Shown: positions 45,786 through 56,569 of the stretch, one piece after another | Layout of the letters: each line of letters starts with the position of its first letter | Position numbering within the stretch: the stretch's first letter is position 1 | Assembly: GCA_050084515.1 (NCBI GenBank) | Contig: CM114275.1 | Span: forward strand, 10,292,001 to 10,356,000 | Direction of reading: 5' to 3' | Length of the DNA: 64,000 bases | From: Blasia pusilla | Taxonomy: Eukaryota; Marchantiophyta; Marchantiopsida; Blasiales | Notes under the pieces: model-generated | The model's database searches: none | What the model was told of the DNA's origin: nothing | What the model saw: only the letters and a program-made list of their open reading frames with translations | Translations under genes and position numbers: made by a program

Positions 45786-46760
45786 ACACCCATTGTGTGG
45801 TGTACCCCGGAGGAGGGTATTCAAGTGTTAGATCTCTTTGGAGGGATTAACACCGGGTTAGCTAGCATTTTGCGGCAGGAGTGCGAGTCTGGGCGTATTT
45901 TTGTATGTGGAGAGTGATGATGTTGCAGGCGCGTCTCACTCGACATGTGGCGAATTACGCCCACGTTTTCCCGACTTATTGTCTGCGTCCGCAGTCTGGG
46001 TACCGAGTTCCCTACCGAGGATATTTTGTTGTTGGGGCGCAGGACTTAGAGCGGTAGGGACCATTGATTTGGTCATTGCCGGTTGGCCATGTCGGGCCAA
46101 TCGAGTCGGACGAGGCAGCGTGGGTTGGCGACACTCGGTCCAGGTTGTTTTGGGAGATGTTGAGGGTCTTACGGCAGTTTGCGGGAGCACCGGTCTCGTT
46201 CTCCAGCCTACATTCTGGAGAATGTGCCGATCTTAGGAGACTCCAGGTCACGGGTCGTGACGAGTGCTCATCAGGTGCGTGCCTGGATCGGCCCAATAGT
46301 GTTCTTGGATGCGGCGAGTGTAGGTTCTAGAGCCCATCGCCCGCGTCTATGGTGGACCAACTTGGTGCCCCATGCGGTGTTATGGAGGGTGTATGCGAGA
46401 GTGGAGCGCCCCTCCCCTTTGTTAGTGGATTCCATTCTGGATCCAGGTCGTCAATCATAGGAAGTGAGGCACGATGATCGACCACCGATCGTGGGTCACG
46501 GGGTAGGCAGGCGCGGGCGCCTTGCCCCACGTTTGTGAGTTTTCCGCTTCCTATGCATACAAGGAGGCCGGTCCTGGCTTGGTTTGGGATGACCAGGTTC
46601 AGCGGTTGGTGGAGCCCAACGCCGATTTTAAAGAGAGCGGCGATGGGATTTCCCAGGAGTGACGGCAGTACCATCGATGTCGAGGCATCACGACGCCATG
46701 TCTTGGGTCAGCGATGGACTGAATCGCTTGACATGGGTCCTCAGCTTGGGAGTGGCTGAG
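45786..46760 (+). pseudogene. Retrotransposon-encoded DNMT3-like cytosine-5 methyltransferase (decayed)
   Basis: Motifs in order. Motif I: VLDLFGGINTGLA (about 45822-45862). Motif IV: GTIDLVIAGWPC, with the catalytic Cys codon at 46090-46092, followed by R where the usual residue is Q/N. A DTRSRLFWEMLRVLRQ helix (about 46130-46180). Motif VI: YILENVP (46209-46229). Motif VIII: HRPRLWWTN (about 46333-46360). C-terminal GFP and RRHVLGQ (about 46645-46710). It lies between protease and RT, where Ty3/gypsy elements normally have nothing. Frameshifts fall near 45890, 46060, 46110 and 46190, so no intact enzyme is made. Spacing and motif flavour match animal and bryophyte DNMT3 rather than DNMT1/CMT/DRM. 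Confidence 0.87.
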
Positions 46761-47084
46761 CAACGTCGTATGAGATCGCGACAGATCACAGCGGTTGCGT
46801 TGGTGAGCCCCATGCCTACCGAGACGGTGGAGGCAGTGGCTGGGGGCGAGACCCGAGGAGATCTACGCACTAGGGGAGATCGGGAGAGACACCCTTGGAC
46901 TTCTTGGGATGTTTTGAAGGTACGCAAGGAGATGATAGCCACAGCATTGAGCGTGGTTCCGGGCACTGCACGTGGAGGAGATCAGAGTTTGCAGTTGGCT
47001 GCAGGAGAGCGGCCGAGTGTTGTTGTTCGAGACGGGGTTGCACCATAGCAACCATCGATACCCGCGCCGGAGAGTCCTACCGTA

Positions 47085-47950
47085 GTCACGATGGAGACTT
47101 GGGAGCCAGATATGGGCCCTAAGTTGACAAGAGGAGAGCGGTGCCCAATACATCAGTTCCTTAGGAGTTATAGGAGCTGCTTTGCATTTAGCATGGAGGA
47201 TTTGGGTACGCTGAAGGGACCGGGGATCCGCATTGAGTTGTCGAGTGATATGCCGATCTTCCGACGACCCTACAAATACAGTGATATGGAGAGGGCTCTG
47301 ATTGAGAGTAGGAGCCAAGACTTGGTCGGAGCAGGACTAGTGGAGATGTCGCATGGGGAGTATGCATCTGCCATTGTCATGCCCGCCAAGAAGGATGTGC
47401 ATGGCAACTGGACGGATAGGCGGATGTGTGGGGATTACCGACCTATCAATCGGCAGACGAAGTCCGATAGGTATGCCATGCCCACCCGTGAAGAGATCTT
47501 TGATGCGATTGGTCACGCAAAGGTCTTGATTCATTGATTTATGAGTGGATACCATCACCGCCTCTCGATTGGAGGACAGCGTAAGACGGCATTTTGGGGC
47601 ATCGATCCTCATGGGAAGGATTGTTTGTACGATGGCGGTTCTTACCATTTGGGTTAAAGAACGCCCGGTTGAGTTTCGAGGGTCATGGATAGGATCTTGG
47701 CTGGTCTGGATTTTGCTAGGTGTTATATTGATGACATCGTAGTCTTTAGCGCCACGGTTGAGGAGCATGAGCAACATCTAGAGGAGGTGTTTCGGCGATT
47801 GCAATTACATGGGTGAAGCTACATCTAGGCAAGTGCAAGTTCTTCTACGACCAGATTGAGTACTTGGGTCATACGATATACCAGGGGGCCTTGGTGTTCA
47901 GCAGACAAATGTAGAGGCTATCTCACGCATTCCACGCCCTCTGAGATGTG
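47085..47950 (+). pseudogene. Ty3/gypsy reverse transcriptase
   Basis: The N-terminal half (47091-47537) is open: PYKYSDMERALIESRS, GEYASAIVMPAKKD, RRMCGDYRPINRQTKSDRY. After a frameshift and stop at about 47530 come the LRSGYH-equivalent, AFWGIDPHGKDCLY, and the catalytic RCYIDDIVVFSA, with YIDD codons at 47724-47735. HLGKCKFFYDQIEYLGHTIY follows. It would copy element RNA into cDNA. At least three lesions. Confidence 0.85.
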
Positions 47951-48084
47951 AGCCGTGTTCGGCAAGCATTCATGGGATTGGCGAACTTCTATCGACGATA
48001 CGTCAAGGGATTCATTCGATTATGGCGCTGACCTTGCTCACCAAGGTGGATCACGAGTGGCACTGGGGATGAGTAGGAGCGAGC

Positions 48085-48545
48085 ATTTGATTGCTCAGGG
48101 CGAGTTGACGTCCGCACCCATCTTGAGGAGACCGATCGGGCGTCCTTTCGATTGCACCGATTGGAGCATGTTGGGGCTTGGAGCGGTGCTCACCCCAAAG
48201 ATGATGATGAGGGTAGAGAGTTTGTGGTGGCTTACGCTAGCCGCTCGAACAACGCCGCAGAGGCCTGGCACACTCGTATGAGGATGAGTGCTTGGTCGGT
48301 GTGTGTGGTATCGCGCATTTTAGGTGTTACTTATTCGGCAACCCCTTTATCATCATCAGTGATCATCAACCACTGAAGTGGTTGATGGAGTCCGACAAGC
48401 TTACAGGGAAGCTTGCGAGATGGGCTCTGTTGTTGCAGGAGTATGATTTTCAGGTGGTACATAGACCTGGAACGCTCAACCAGGATGCAGATGGATTGAG
48501 TCGTAATCCATGCCCGAGTCAGCGAGATGCGACTGGAGCTTGATG
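48085..48545 (+). pseudogene. Ty3/gypsy RNase H
   Basis: Blocks seen across two frames: APILRRPIGRPF, DWSMLGLGAVLT, EFVVAYASRSNNAAEA, FIIISDHQPLKWLMESDKL, LARWALLLQEYDFQVVHRPG and NQDADGLSRNP. This is the RNase H-like module that follows RT in Ty3/gypsy polyproteins and degrades the RNA template. A frameshift near 48285 divides it. Confidence 0.85.
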
Positions 48546-48567
48546 GCATGGAGAGAGTGATGAGGAG

Positions 48568-49650
48568 TTGGTGCCAGGATGGCACGCGTCAGCCTATTTA
48601 GGCATGTTGGCTATGGAGAGCCAGAGTGTGGAGACTTCGATGGCGAGGTCTAGTGGAGAGTCTTTGGATCTCGAGGCCAGTGAGGACACGACAAGTGGCC
48701 GAGATATTCATGATGATGGAGTAGTCTTAGAGTACCTTCGTACTGGCAGCCTTGCGAGCACCATGGATGCTAGAGAGCGGGATCGGATCCTAGAGCGGGC
48801 CAGACGGTTCCGTTGGGAGGGGACACATGTTTTGAGGGTTTGGGAGGATGGCAGAGTATGCGTAGTGCCGCATCCTTTGCAGAGAGCACGACTAGTGCAG
48901 CATGCCCACGAGGAGTTGGGTCACTTGGGGTGAAGCGGACGTATAGCCTGCTCCAGATTCAGTATTGGTGGCGAGGCATGCAGACTGACGTTCAGCAGTT
49001 TGTTGCCAGGTGCATGGTGTGTGATCGGGTCCGAGCATCGTTCAATGCTCCGACTCCACAGTTGCATCCATTACCGATCATGGGCTTAGGGTATAGATGG
49101 AGTTTGGATTTTTGCAGACCTTTGCCCTTGACGGAGCCTCACGATCGTTATGTGTTGGTGATGGTGAGCACTTCTCGAAGTGGATCGAGTTGGTTGCATT
49201 GCTCGACAAATCAAGTGAGGGAGTAGCTTATGCCTTCCTTGACAGAGTCTTTGAGTCATTATGGGCGCACCGAGGTGTTGATGCACCAGGGCACCGAAGT
49301 TTCGCAGATGAGTTCCAGGCCTTGTGTGATCAGATTGATTGACCACCGACGACTTTCGCGAGATCATCCCGAGGCGGATGGATTAGCGGAGAGAGTTGTG
49401 CAGACGGTGAAGAGGGTTTATGCAAGTATGGCTTGCAGAGAGGTCACCTAGAGATTGGGACCTCTAGTTTCCATGGTTGGCGATGGGATACTGATTCAAG
49501 AGCGAGGCATCCTTAGCGTCTTTTTCACCGTACTTGCTACTTTATGGCGAGCCGATTTACTGCGGCCATTCGTTGAGATCTTTGGAGGTGTCTCTGAACC
49601 TTGATGACCCGGGGATGTATGGGTGCGAGCATGTTCTCGAGGGCTGAGTT
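48568..49650 (+). pseudogene. Ty3/gypsy integrase
   Basis: The zinc-binding HHCC part is in the end of frame 48568-48933 and the start of 48813-49226: HAHEELGHLG, YWWRGMQTDVQQFVARC, then CMVCD. The catalytic core follows with RWSLDF (first Asp), SKWIELVALLDKSSEGV, AFLDRVFESLWAHRG, VLMHQGTE, and HPEADGLAERVVQTVKR carrying the Glu of the DDE triad. Frameshifts near 48930, 49140 and 49350. No chromodomain is visible. Confidence 0.85.
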
Positions 49651-49659
49651 ATTTCGAGA

Positions 49660-50133
49660 GTGATGCCCACGGCATTCGAGAACTTAGCGATTACAGCATT
49701 GGGATATGTTGAGGTATGCGACTATTCGAGGTGGTGGTTATCGACCAACTATCCGGAGGTTTCATTAGGGAGATTATGTCTATTTGCAGCAGACGACAGC
49801 GGCGTTGGATGTGCTGCAGGCGCACTATATCCTAAGAGTGCGTGACATTTTGCCATCGGGTGTTCTCTTCTTTCGAGGGGACGCGATGGTATGGTATGGA
49901 AGGACCATGTGCGTAATTGTGCGCGATGTCACCTTCCTAACATTGATGGTACTGATGAGATCCGAGCTTAGTAGTAGTTCTGCGCAGCTTACGTTGTATG
50001 TTGTGTGGTTCGCCGTGGTGCGGCCACGATGCTAGTTTGTGATGGGTGTTCAAGAGGATGTCATATGGCATGTTTGACGCCACCTCTCACTGGGGTTCCT
50101 TAGGGACGATGGATGTGTCCCAGATGTACATAG
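49660..50133 (+). pseudogene. Pol C-terminal extension ending in a PHD finger
   Basis: After integrase the copies share a GDYVYLQQ-like, ILRVRD, SGVLF, DAMVW block, then a C4HC3 zinc finger. CMLC (49995-50006, one frame) is followed after a 1-nt shift by VCDGCSRGCHMACLTPPL (50035-50088), GVP-stop-GRW and MCPRCT (50113-50130), then TAG at 50131. Spacing CX2C...CX2CX4HX2C...CX2C with TPPL and W-x-CPxC is diagnostic of PHD fingers, which read histone H3 tails. Ty3/gypsy integrases often end in a chromodomain; here a PHD finger takes that position. One stop and one frameshift inactivate this copy. Confidence 0.8.
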
Positions 50134-50313
50134 AGAAGGTAGTTCTACATTCCGACTTGTGTCTATGACATGGATGACAAGGAGGCGACTAACGATGGGG
50201 CCACATGAGCACCCGGCCTTCTTGGTCTTAGCGTCCGAGAGATGTATGTCATGGTAGGTAGGGATAGATGGCTATCTGGAGTTAGAGGGACCTAACCACC
50301 AGCTAGGGGGGCG

Positions 50314-51085
50314 ATTGGAGATATTTTGGTTCTTCTTGTCTCGTCGTTTGGATGCCATGAGTTAGCATGGGATCATGCGTGTTTGTGTGTGTGTTCGGTG
50401 ACAGCGATGTATGTTGTGTAGCGATGTGTATCGCACGGACAATTTGCCACGTCTTTTAGGATAGATCGGTGGGATCTAATAGAGCGCCTTCATGAGTAGT
50501 GGAGGACACGCCCAGCAGGTCGAGGGTGACCTGTTGAGGCCCTTGGAAACCTGAAATAGTAGGTTTCCCCTTCGTTTCGGCTCATTTGGAGCCATATTGA
50601 GGAACTTACTATTTTAGGTAAGTACCATTTTGAGTATATGATCGACTTACTATTTTTGGTAAGTGGTCCTTGACCTCCTACATCAGGTCAAGAGCCAAGG
50701 AGGTGACTTGGGAGAATAGGTTACCATGGAGAGAGCTTGGGAGAGGAGAGGGGTATACCTCAAGGAGAGAGAGCTTGAGAGCTCATTCTCTCTTTGTTGA
50801 ACCTCTTGGCATGAGGCGGCGGAGCTATGGTACCTTGCCTTGTGAGTGTAAACCAAGCCTCTCATTAAGAGAGTGGATTTGGTTTGACATGAGAGAGAGT
50901 GCACACCTTTGAGAGCTATGGTGTGAGATGGTGGAGAGAGAGATTGGATCTTACTTTATTGGAGATATTTTGGTTCTTCTTGTCTCGTTGTTTGGATGCC
51001 ATGAGTTAGCATGGGATCATGCGTGTTTGTGTGTGTGTTCGGTGACAGCGATGTATGTTGTGTAGCGATGTGTATGCGCACGACA
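50314..51085 (+). repeat. 3' terminus with X-A-X architecture
   Basis: Block X (about 130 bp, from ATTGGAGATATTTTGG to GTATxCGCAC) lies at 50314-50440. It is followed by LTR body A (50445-50958, 514 bp) and by a second X (50959-51085) ending CGCACGACA. The two X blocks are nearly identical. The 5' LTR lacks X on either side. Confidence 0.88.
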
Positions 51086-51556
51086 GGCTTATCGAGATCT
51101 TTCCAACACATCCAAAATTATTCGATTCCAGTACCGTGAGCTCTTGCAATAGCAATCTTAGTGTAGGAAAATCCAATTAGTGAAGGAAAGTTTTGTAGTT
51201 TACTTTCTATATGCCAATTTCAACTAGTTCTTCTATACAATTGGTCAAATTTGGATAATTTCACGTCAATTTCTAAGCAGGAGCGGCCTATGCTTCAATT
51301 GGAGCAATGGATAGCATGAAATTGTGATTTACAAGAAAAATGGTTCTTGGTGGAATATTCCTCGATAATAATCACATGTGAGACGCTAGATGAGCAAATT
51401 TACAATCTCTAGAAGTTTTACGAAAAAATTCTTACTTTTCTGCTGACATTAGTTATATGAAATAAACCCTGTTTAAATAAAATAAAATAATAAGAGCTCA
51501 GTCAAATGTCATAGTCATCCATCTCTTAACAAGAACTTCGTAGATCAAGAAAAGTC
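51086..51556. other. AT-rich spacer or copia leader, nothing specific
   Basis: Sequence between the gypsy 3' end and the first recognisable copia coding block. It could belong to the copia fragment, but no domain is readable. Confidence 0.4.
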
Positions 51557-53165
51557 ATGCATCCTCTTCATAGAATCATAAATGAAGGATTTCTTGCAAC
51601 TCATCATGCAAATATGATGATTTCCCTTCAAGAACAAGACTTGAGTTGTTTTGAAAAAGCTACACGTAAGGTCAAAGATATGGAGGAAAAGCTGGTTGCA
51701 TTAAGACATCAAGAGACTTGGAAGCTCATTGATGTACCTTCTGGTAAGGAAGCTATTGGTTGTAGATGGATTTACAAGATCAAGCGCAATCAATATGGTA
51801 TAATGAACAAATACAAATCCAGGTTAGTAGCCAAGGGCTATCCTTGACAATATGATATCGGCTACGAGAAGATATTTAGGAATGTTGCAAAGATGGCGAT
51901 TATGAGAATAGTGGTTATAATTTTAATGAGTAAGAAATGGAGACTATATCACATGGACGTCAAGCATGCCTTCTTGAATGGAGATTTGCATGAGGAGATA
52001 TATATGACTCAACCACCTGGATATGATCATCTAGGGCTCTTATTTCGAGTACGTAGATTAAAGAAAGCTCTATATGAACTCAAGCAAGCTCAAAGAGCTT
52101 GGTATGACAAGATTACATATGTCCTACAAGAGCTCATTTTTAGGATCCGTAATTCTTATTCCTTGCTATATATCTTGAGAGATCAAGGCCACACAATTAT
52201 CATTTTATTGTATGTGGATGACCTCATGTATGTGGATCGACTAGGAATGTCGAGGATATGGTATGATTAGTCAAGTTAAAATCATAGGCAGAATTTGATA
52301 TGGAGTACTTAGAAGAACTCAAGTACTTTCTGGGTGTTAAGTTTATCAAGGTTGGAGAGAGCATTTGGTTATTACAAGGATAATATGTTCTTCATACACT
52401 TTCAAAATATGATATGATGGCTTGTAAGCCAATCTCTATACCATTAGACTAGGATGTGAAGCTAAGAGTGAAAGAAGGAGAGTTGCTTGCAGATTCTAAT
52501 ATGTATGGACGCATGGTTGGAAGTTTGATGTATTTGACTATAACTAGGCCACACTTGAGCTACGCAATTGGCTCAGTGAGCCAGTTCATGCAAGCATCTT
52601 GAAAATCTTACTTTGATGTTGTGAGGAGGATTATGCAATATGAAAAATTATCGATTCACTTTGGCCTTCAATTTGAACCTTCTCCGAGTTTAGAATTAAA
52701 GGGATTCACAGATGGTGATTGGGTAGGAAATGCCTCTTATAAACACTCTACATCATGTTATTCCTTCACCTTCGGAAGCGCACTTACAAGTTGGGCTTTA
52801 AATGAGCAACCTACATTTGCTTTATCTTCAATAGAGGTTGAGTACATAGGGCCAACCAATCCAACATATGAGGATGTATGGATTCATCAATTACTTGTTG
52901 AGATTGGTATTAGTAACTCAAAACTTAATGTAGCACAAGCAAATAATACTAGTAGTATTAAGCTTGCTAATAACCATGTGTTTCATGTTTGAACAAAGCA
53001 TATAGAGGTGCACTACCACTTTATTAGAGATAAAGTGCTTGCACAAGAAATTGATCTTATATATATAGGTATATCACAAAATTTTTGATATCTTTATAAA
53101 GACATTATCTAGAGATAAGTTTGAGATGTTTAGAAACAAGTAAGGTATTAGAGATATCGATGTGA
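51557..53165 (+). mobile_element. Ty1/copia fragment (RT and RNase H)
   Basis: Reverse transcriptase of the RVT_2 type. Blocks in order: WKLIDVPSGKEAIGCRWIYK, YKSRLVAKGYP, a stop, then MDVKHAFLNGDLHEEIYMTQ, PPGY, LKKALYELKQAQRAWYDKI, and the catalytic LLYVDDLMYV (about 52200-52235). RNase H follows with GFTDGDWVGN and SSIEVEYI, then TKHIEVHYHFIRDKV and the typical SRDKFEMFRNK end (about 53105-53145). Gag, protease and integrase are absent and several stops occur, so it is a 5'-truncated, dead copy sitting directly downstream of the gypsy 3' LTR. Confidence 0.85.
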
Positions 53166-53429
53166 GCTTGAGGAGGAGTATTGAAGATCGAATTATAGTC
53201 AAGCTCATCAAGCACACCAGCTACTACATTTGTTACTCACACAAAGTAGGAAAGGTTAATCTTGGTTTGTCGATTGACCATAATTATGTTAATCAAGGTT
53301 GCATAGAAACGAACTTGTCTATCCATGAGACGGGAATGTCCACGAACATGCCAAACGTGTCGTGCGCCTACTCTCCTTGAACGTTAATCTTGTTTGTTGC
53401 GGAAGCGTGCGTTCAGTAGGTCATGCTCT
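53166..53429. other. Possible copia 3' region
   Basis: Follows the end of the copia polyprotein and may be LTR-proximal sequence; no matching upstream LTR is visible in the window. Confidence 0.3.
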
Positions 53430-54090
53430 CAACGCTGATCTGCATCCAAACACGCACTTCGGTTAGTCGGGTCTTGGATCAATCAGCGGGATTACTTTCC
53501 GAGTTCTCGTCTCGGACTCTCTCTTCAAGCTCAACCTTCCTAGTTTCGCGGTTTCCAACACGGGCAAGTCTCGAAAGACTTGGGACAAACTTTCTGGTCG
53601 GTTCAGGAACCTGAAACGGCGTTTCGCGCCTAGCGGTTCCCACTGTCCGATGAACATCCAATGAGTTCCTCACCAAGACTCGCGAAGTGAATCTGGTTGG
53701 AATCCAAGTGTGGCGTACAAAGTCCACTCCCTTGGATCAAGTTTGGGTTTCGGGTTTCGCGCCAAACTCCGTTTCATCCGTGCCTCAAACGCCGTTTGGC
53801 GCCCAAAGTGGGGTTTCGTTTCCCGAGACATCTCAGAGAAGGTACTCCCCTTACTAGTACTTCTGGGGATCTCCGGGGCCCCTACATTTAGGAAAGACAC
53901 CGGGCCCTCCATTGGCCCTCAACCCGATTGCTCTCTGAATCGTTTTCGGCCAATATCTCAGCCTGTACTTATGCGTTTGCTGAGATCTTTGGTGCGTTGG
54001 AAGCGTCTCAAGATCAGCTTTCCAACGCGCCCTTACTTGTCCCGAACGCATCTCGGAGCTCAACGTTATGGTCCTAAACACAGTCAGATT
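53430..54090 (-). repeat. Unclassified dispersed repeat H, copy 2 (longer)
   Basis: The reverse complement matches 9510-9905. This copy includes an extra middle block of about 330 bp (roughly 53600-53930) rich in GGTTTCG/GCGCCAAA-type sequence. A 159-codon + open frame (53710-54189) overlaps it but shows no domain, and the repeat nature argues against a host gene. Confidence 0.72.
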
Positions 54091-54771
54091 CTCCCAAACG
54101 CTAGCCGTGTTCCAAACTGGTTCTCATCTCTTTGGCAACTAACCTCCGAGACTCAACTCATCTCAAGTCTCGGCTCGCGTTTGGTCTAGGTTTCCTGGTC
54201 GCGACCACTAACGCATGAAACGCACAACTCTGTTCCACGTTTCGTCTCTTAGACTTTTCCAAGAGACTCTTCCAAACGCCTCTCCAAAGCGCAAACCTCG
54301 CGGCGTGAGTTCCTTTGAGTTCTGATGTTTCGCTTGGCGCGTATTTGGTGTTGTTTGGTTATGAGGGTCGCGACAAAACGGGTTCCCTGTTGGGGTTCTT
54401 TTGGTATCCCGATCGCCTGCACAAGTTGAGAACGCGGGAATACACGTGTGCAGGGATCAAACGATTGTGTGGGCTACAAGGTCTCATAGGTCGCATCATC
54501 GCATTGAGTCCATCTAGCCCATATTGGGCCCGCAGTAGGCCTATAGAGGGTGGAATTTTTGGCCCACACAAGGCCTACACGGTACTCGCACGGGCCAACT
54601 TGGGGGAGAACACAACCCATGTGTGGGCCAAGAAAACCCGGGCCCTTACACACACATCTATCCTTAGGACGAATATTGATTTGTGACATGTATCTGGCTT
54701 TTGTCTGTTTACAACCTTGATCTTAACTCAAGTTAGTCAACCATAATAAGATAATTGTAGTAGTAGATTTT
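54091..54771. other. Unassigned GC-richer spacer
   Basis: Contains GGGCC-rich text around 54520-54650 that looks like an LTR or non-autonomous repeat, but no partner copy was found in the window. No gene recognised. Confidence 0.35.
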
Positions 54772-55212
54772 TGCGATGGTATTGAGGTTATCCGATGCCA
54801 AATCAGTGGCGTTGACATCATATGGTAGATCTAGAAATATGGAGGATTTTGGTTGGATATGCAAGGTTGCACCGAGGGCTGCACAGATGGAGGAAGCCGC
54901 TTAGGTTACGCATGGAGCAATTGTAGAGTTTGATCCACAAAGAGGGGAAGCTAGGAAACATACTAGACTTCCTCACTTCTACTTTTTCCTTAACGATGAG
55001 GATCCCATCGATGGATTGTGATCAGAGTTCCCGGAGCATGGATGTTGTTGGTCTGCAGACACGATGAGTGTTGGGAGAAGCTGGAGCCTATGTCGAGTAT
55101 GTTGTTGGGGGCAACTACTTCTATGTACCGTGCCCTATGGTTTCTAGCTTTTGATGTTACGATATTAGGAGGTACGCACACCGAGGTTTTCTGACTCGAC
55201 GCGAGCCTACAT

Positions 55213-55508
55213 GTGGAAAAAGTCAATATTTGTGGAAATGTCCATTCCGTGGACTTACGTTCGTCTTACCAAAGGACTTTCCCTTATGGGCCCTACCTTC
55301 ATCTTCTTTGTCATTCCCTCAACTTGCCTACGTCTTCCATAGTTTTGCGTTTCTTCCTCCCGACCTCCACTCCCACTTCCTCTCCCCTTATTACCCCACT
55401 CGCCCTCACCCTACCTTCCATCAAGAACAAGAAATGTGGGTCCCATCTTTTGAAATGTATGTCCATGGACAAGTCCAAACTTATCCCTATTTATGCAACC
55501 ATGATATT
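55213..55508. other. Insertion of ~295 bp within the old gypsy fragment
   Basis: The alignment with the full copy (around 44855) is broken by pyrimidine-rich sequence that has no counterpart. A second, ~120-bp insertion lies at about 55635-55755. Neither resembles a known element. Confidence 0.5.
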
Positions 55509-56569
55509 GTGCGAGCATGGAGATGGTGTCACAACCTCAGGTTCAAAGGTGGTTGTAGAGGAGGTGTTGGGCTTGCCCTTGGAGCTTATACTCAGGCCAT
55601 CCACTTTAGATTCATGGCAAGTTGCAACTTCTACGGAAGCCGTCAAAAAGATTTTTTTGGCCGTGGAAGAAGTGCTTTTTACTTTACTTAAGCTTTATCC
55701 CCATCGGCTGAACACGGGCTTGTTAGACTATTCCTATATTTGGATGGAGGACCACCAAATTGTTGGGATGCCTGCTATACCCCACGTGCTAGAGCATGCC
55801 ATGATCTCTACAAATGTTAATTTTTTGGATAACCGTGGAGAGATCTTTTAGTCGGTGAGTCGAAGAGGTAGAGTGTTTAGTCCATAGCGCATCTTGAAGG
55901 ATTGAAGAGGACAAAAAATTAACCCCTCATGTTGGGGAAGGCGACATTTACGAGATTGGGCATGAGGAGGGACGATGAGGAGCGTTGCCCATTCAAGATA
56001 CTACGAGTATGGCGTAGTTTATTACCCAACATGAAGTTGTGATGAGGATTCGACCAAGACGTATGTCAGATAAGTCCCTGGTGCAAGCCAAGGCGATAGT
56101 GACTGATGTCAAGTCCTACGATGTTTTGGTTGGAGGAGCAATATTGTACCTAATGGGGTTTTCCTTGAATTATTTAGAGAAGTCTGCTATTATAGACGAG
56201 AATGGTACTAAGGTGATGGGCGACTTAGCTCATTGCATGTTCGATTCACAATTGGACTGATCGAGCGATGACCAAGAGAGATGGTGACTTTGGTAGCATT
56301 CAATAGCGCCATCATGTGGCTTGAGGATTTGATTGATGGTCATGTCTGTGTGGAGAACACACCCATGATCGATACCCGTATAGAGAGGAGTGTTATGGTA
56401 GAAATATCTTTCTGTGGAGGAGAGTGAAGATCTTTGATGCTTAGCCAATGAGCTCGTACAGAGGTGTTTGCACTAGAGCATATTAGGCCAGAGATACCCG
56501 AGGTAGCCAAGAGTGCTACGATGTTGCTCTTACACACCACACCCATTGTGTGTCGTATCTTAGAGGAGG

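Larger units (their letters stand above)
41273..51085 (+). mobile_element. Full-length Ty3/gypsy retrotransposon encoding a DNMT3-like methyltransferase and a PHD finger
   Basis: A 9.8-kb element bounded by TG (41273) and CA (51085), with GGCT on both flanks (41269-41272 and 51086-51089) as a possible short target-site duplication. Order: LTR body A (41273-41786), leader with hairpin and 20-bp repeats, gag, zinc knuckle, linker, retropepsin, methyltransferase, RT, RNase H, integrase, PHD finger, X block (about 50314-50440), LTR body A (50445-50958), X block (50959-51085). The two 514-bp bodies differ at only a limited number of sites by eye, implying a younger insertion than the 54.8-59.2 kb copy. 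Stops and frameshifts in every domain make it non-functional as it stands. Confidence 0.92.

Noticed and set aside
45786-46760. DRM-type (permuted) or CMT-type host methyltransferase fragment
   Set aside because: Motifs run I-IV-VI-VIII-X without permutation, and there is no chromodomain or BAH domain; position inside pol in three copies argues for an element gene.
53710-54189. 159-codon + open frame as a host gene
   Set aside because: It lies within repeat H, which recurs at 9.5 kb, and the translation shows no domain and no splice-consistent extension.
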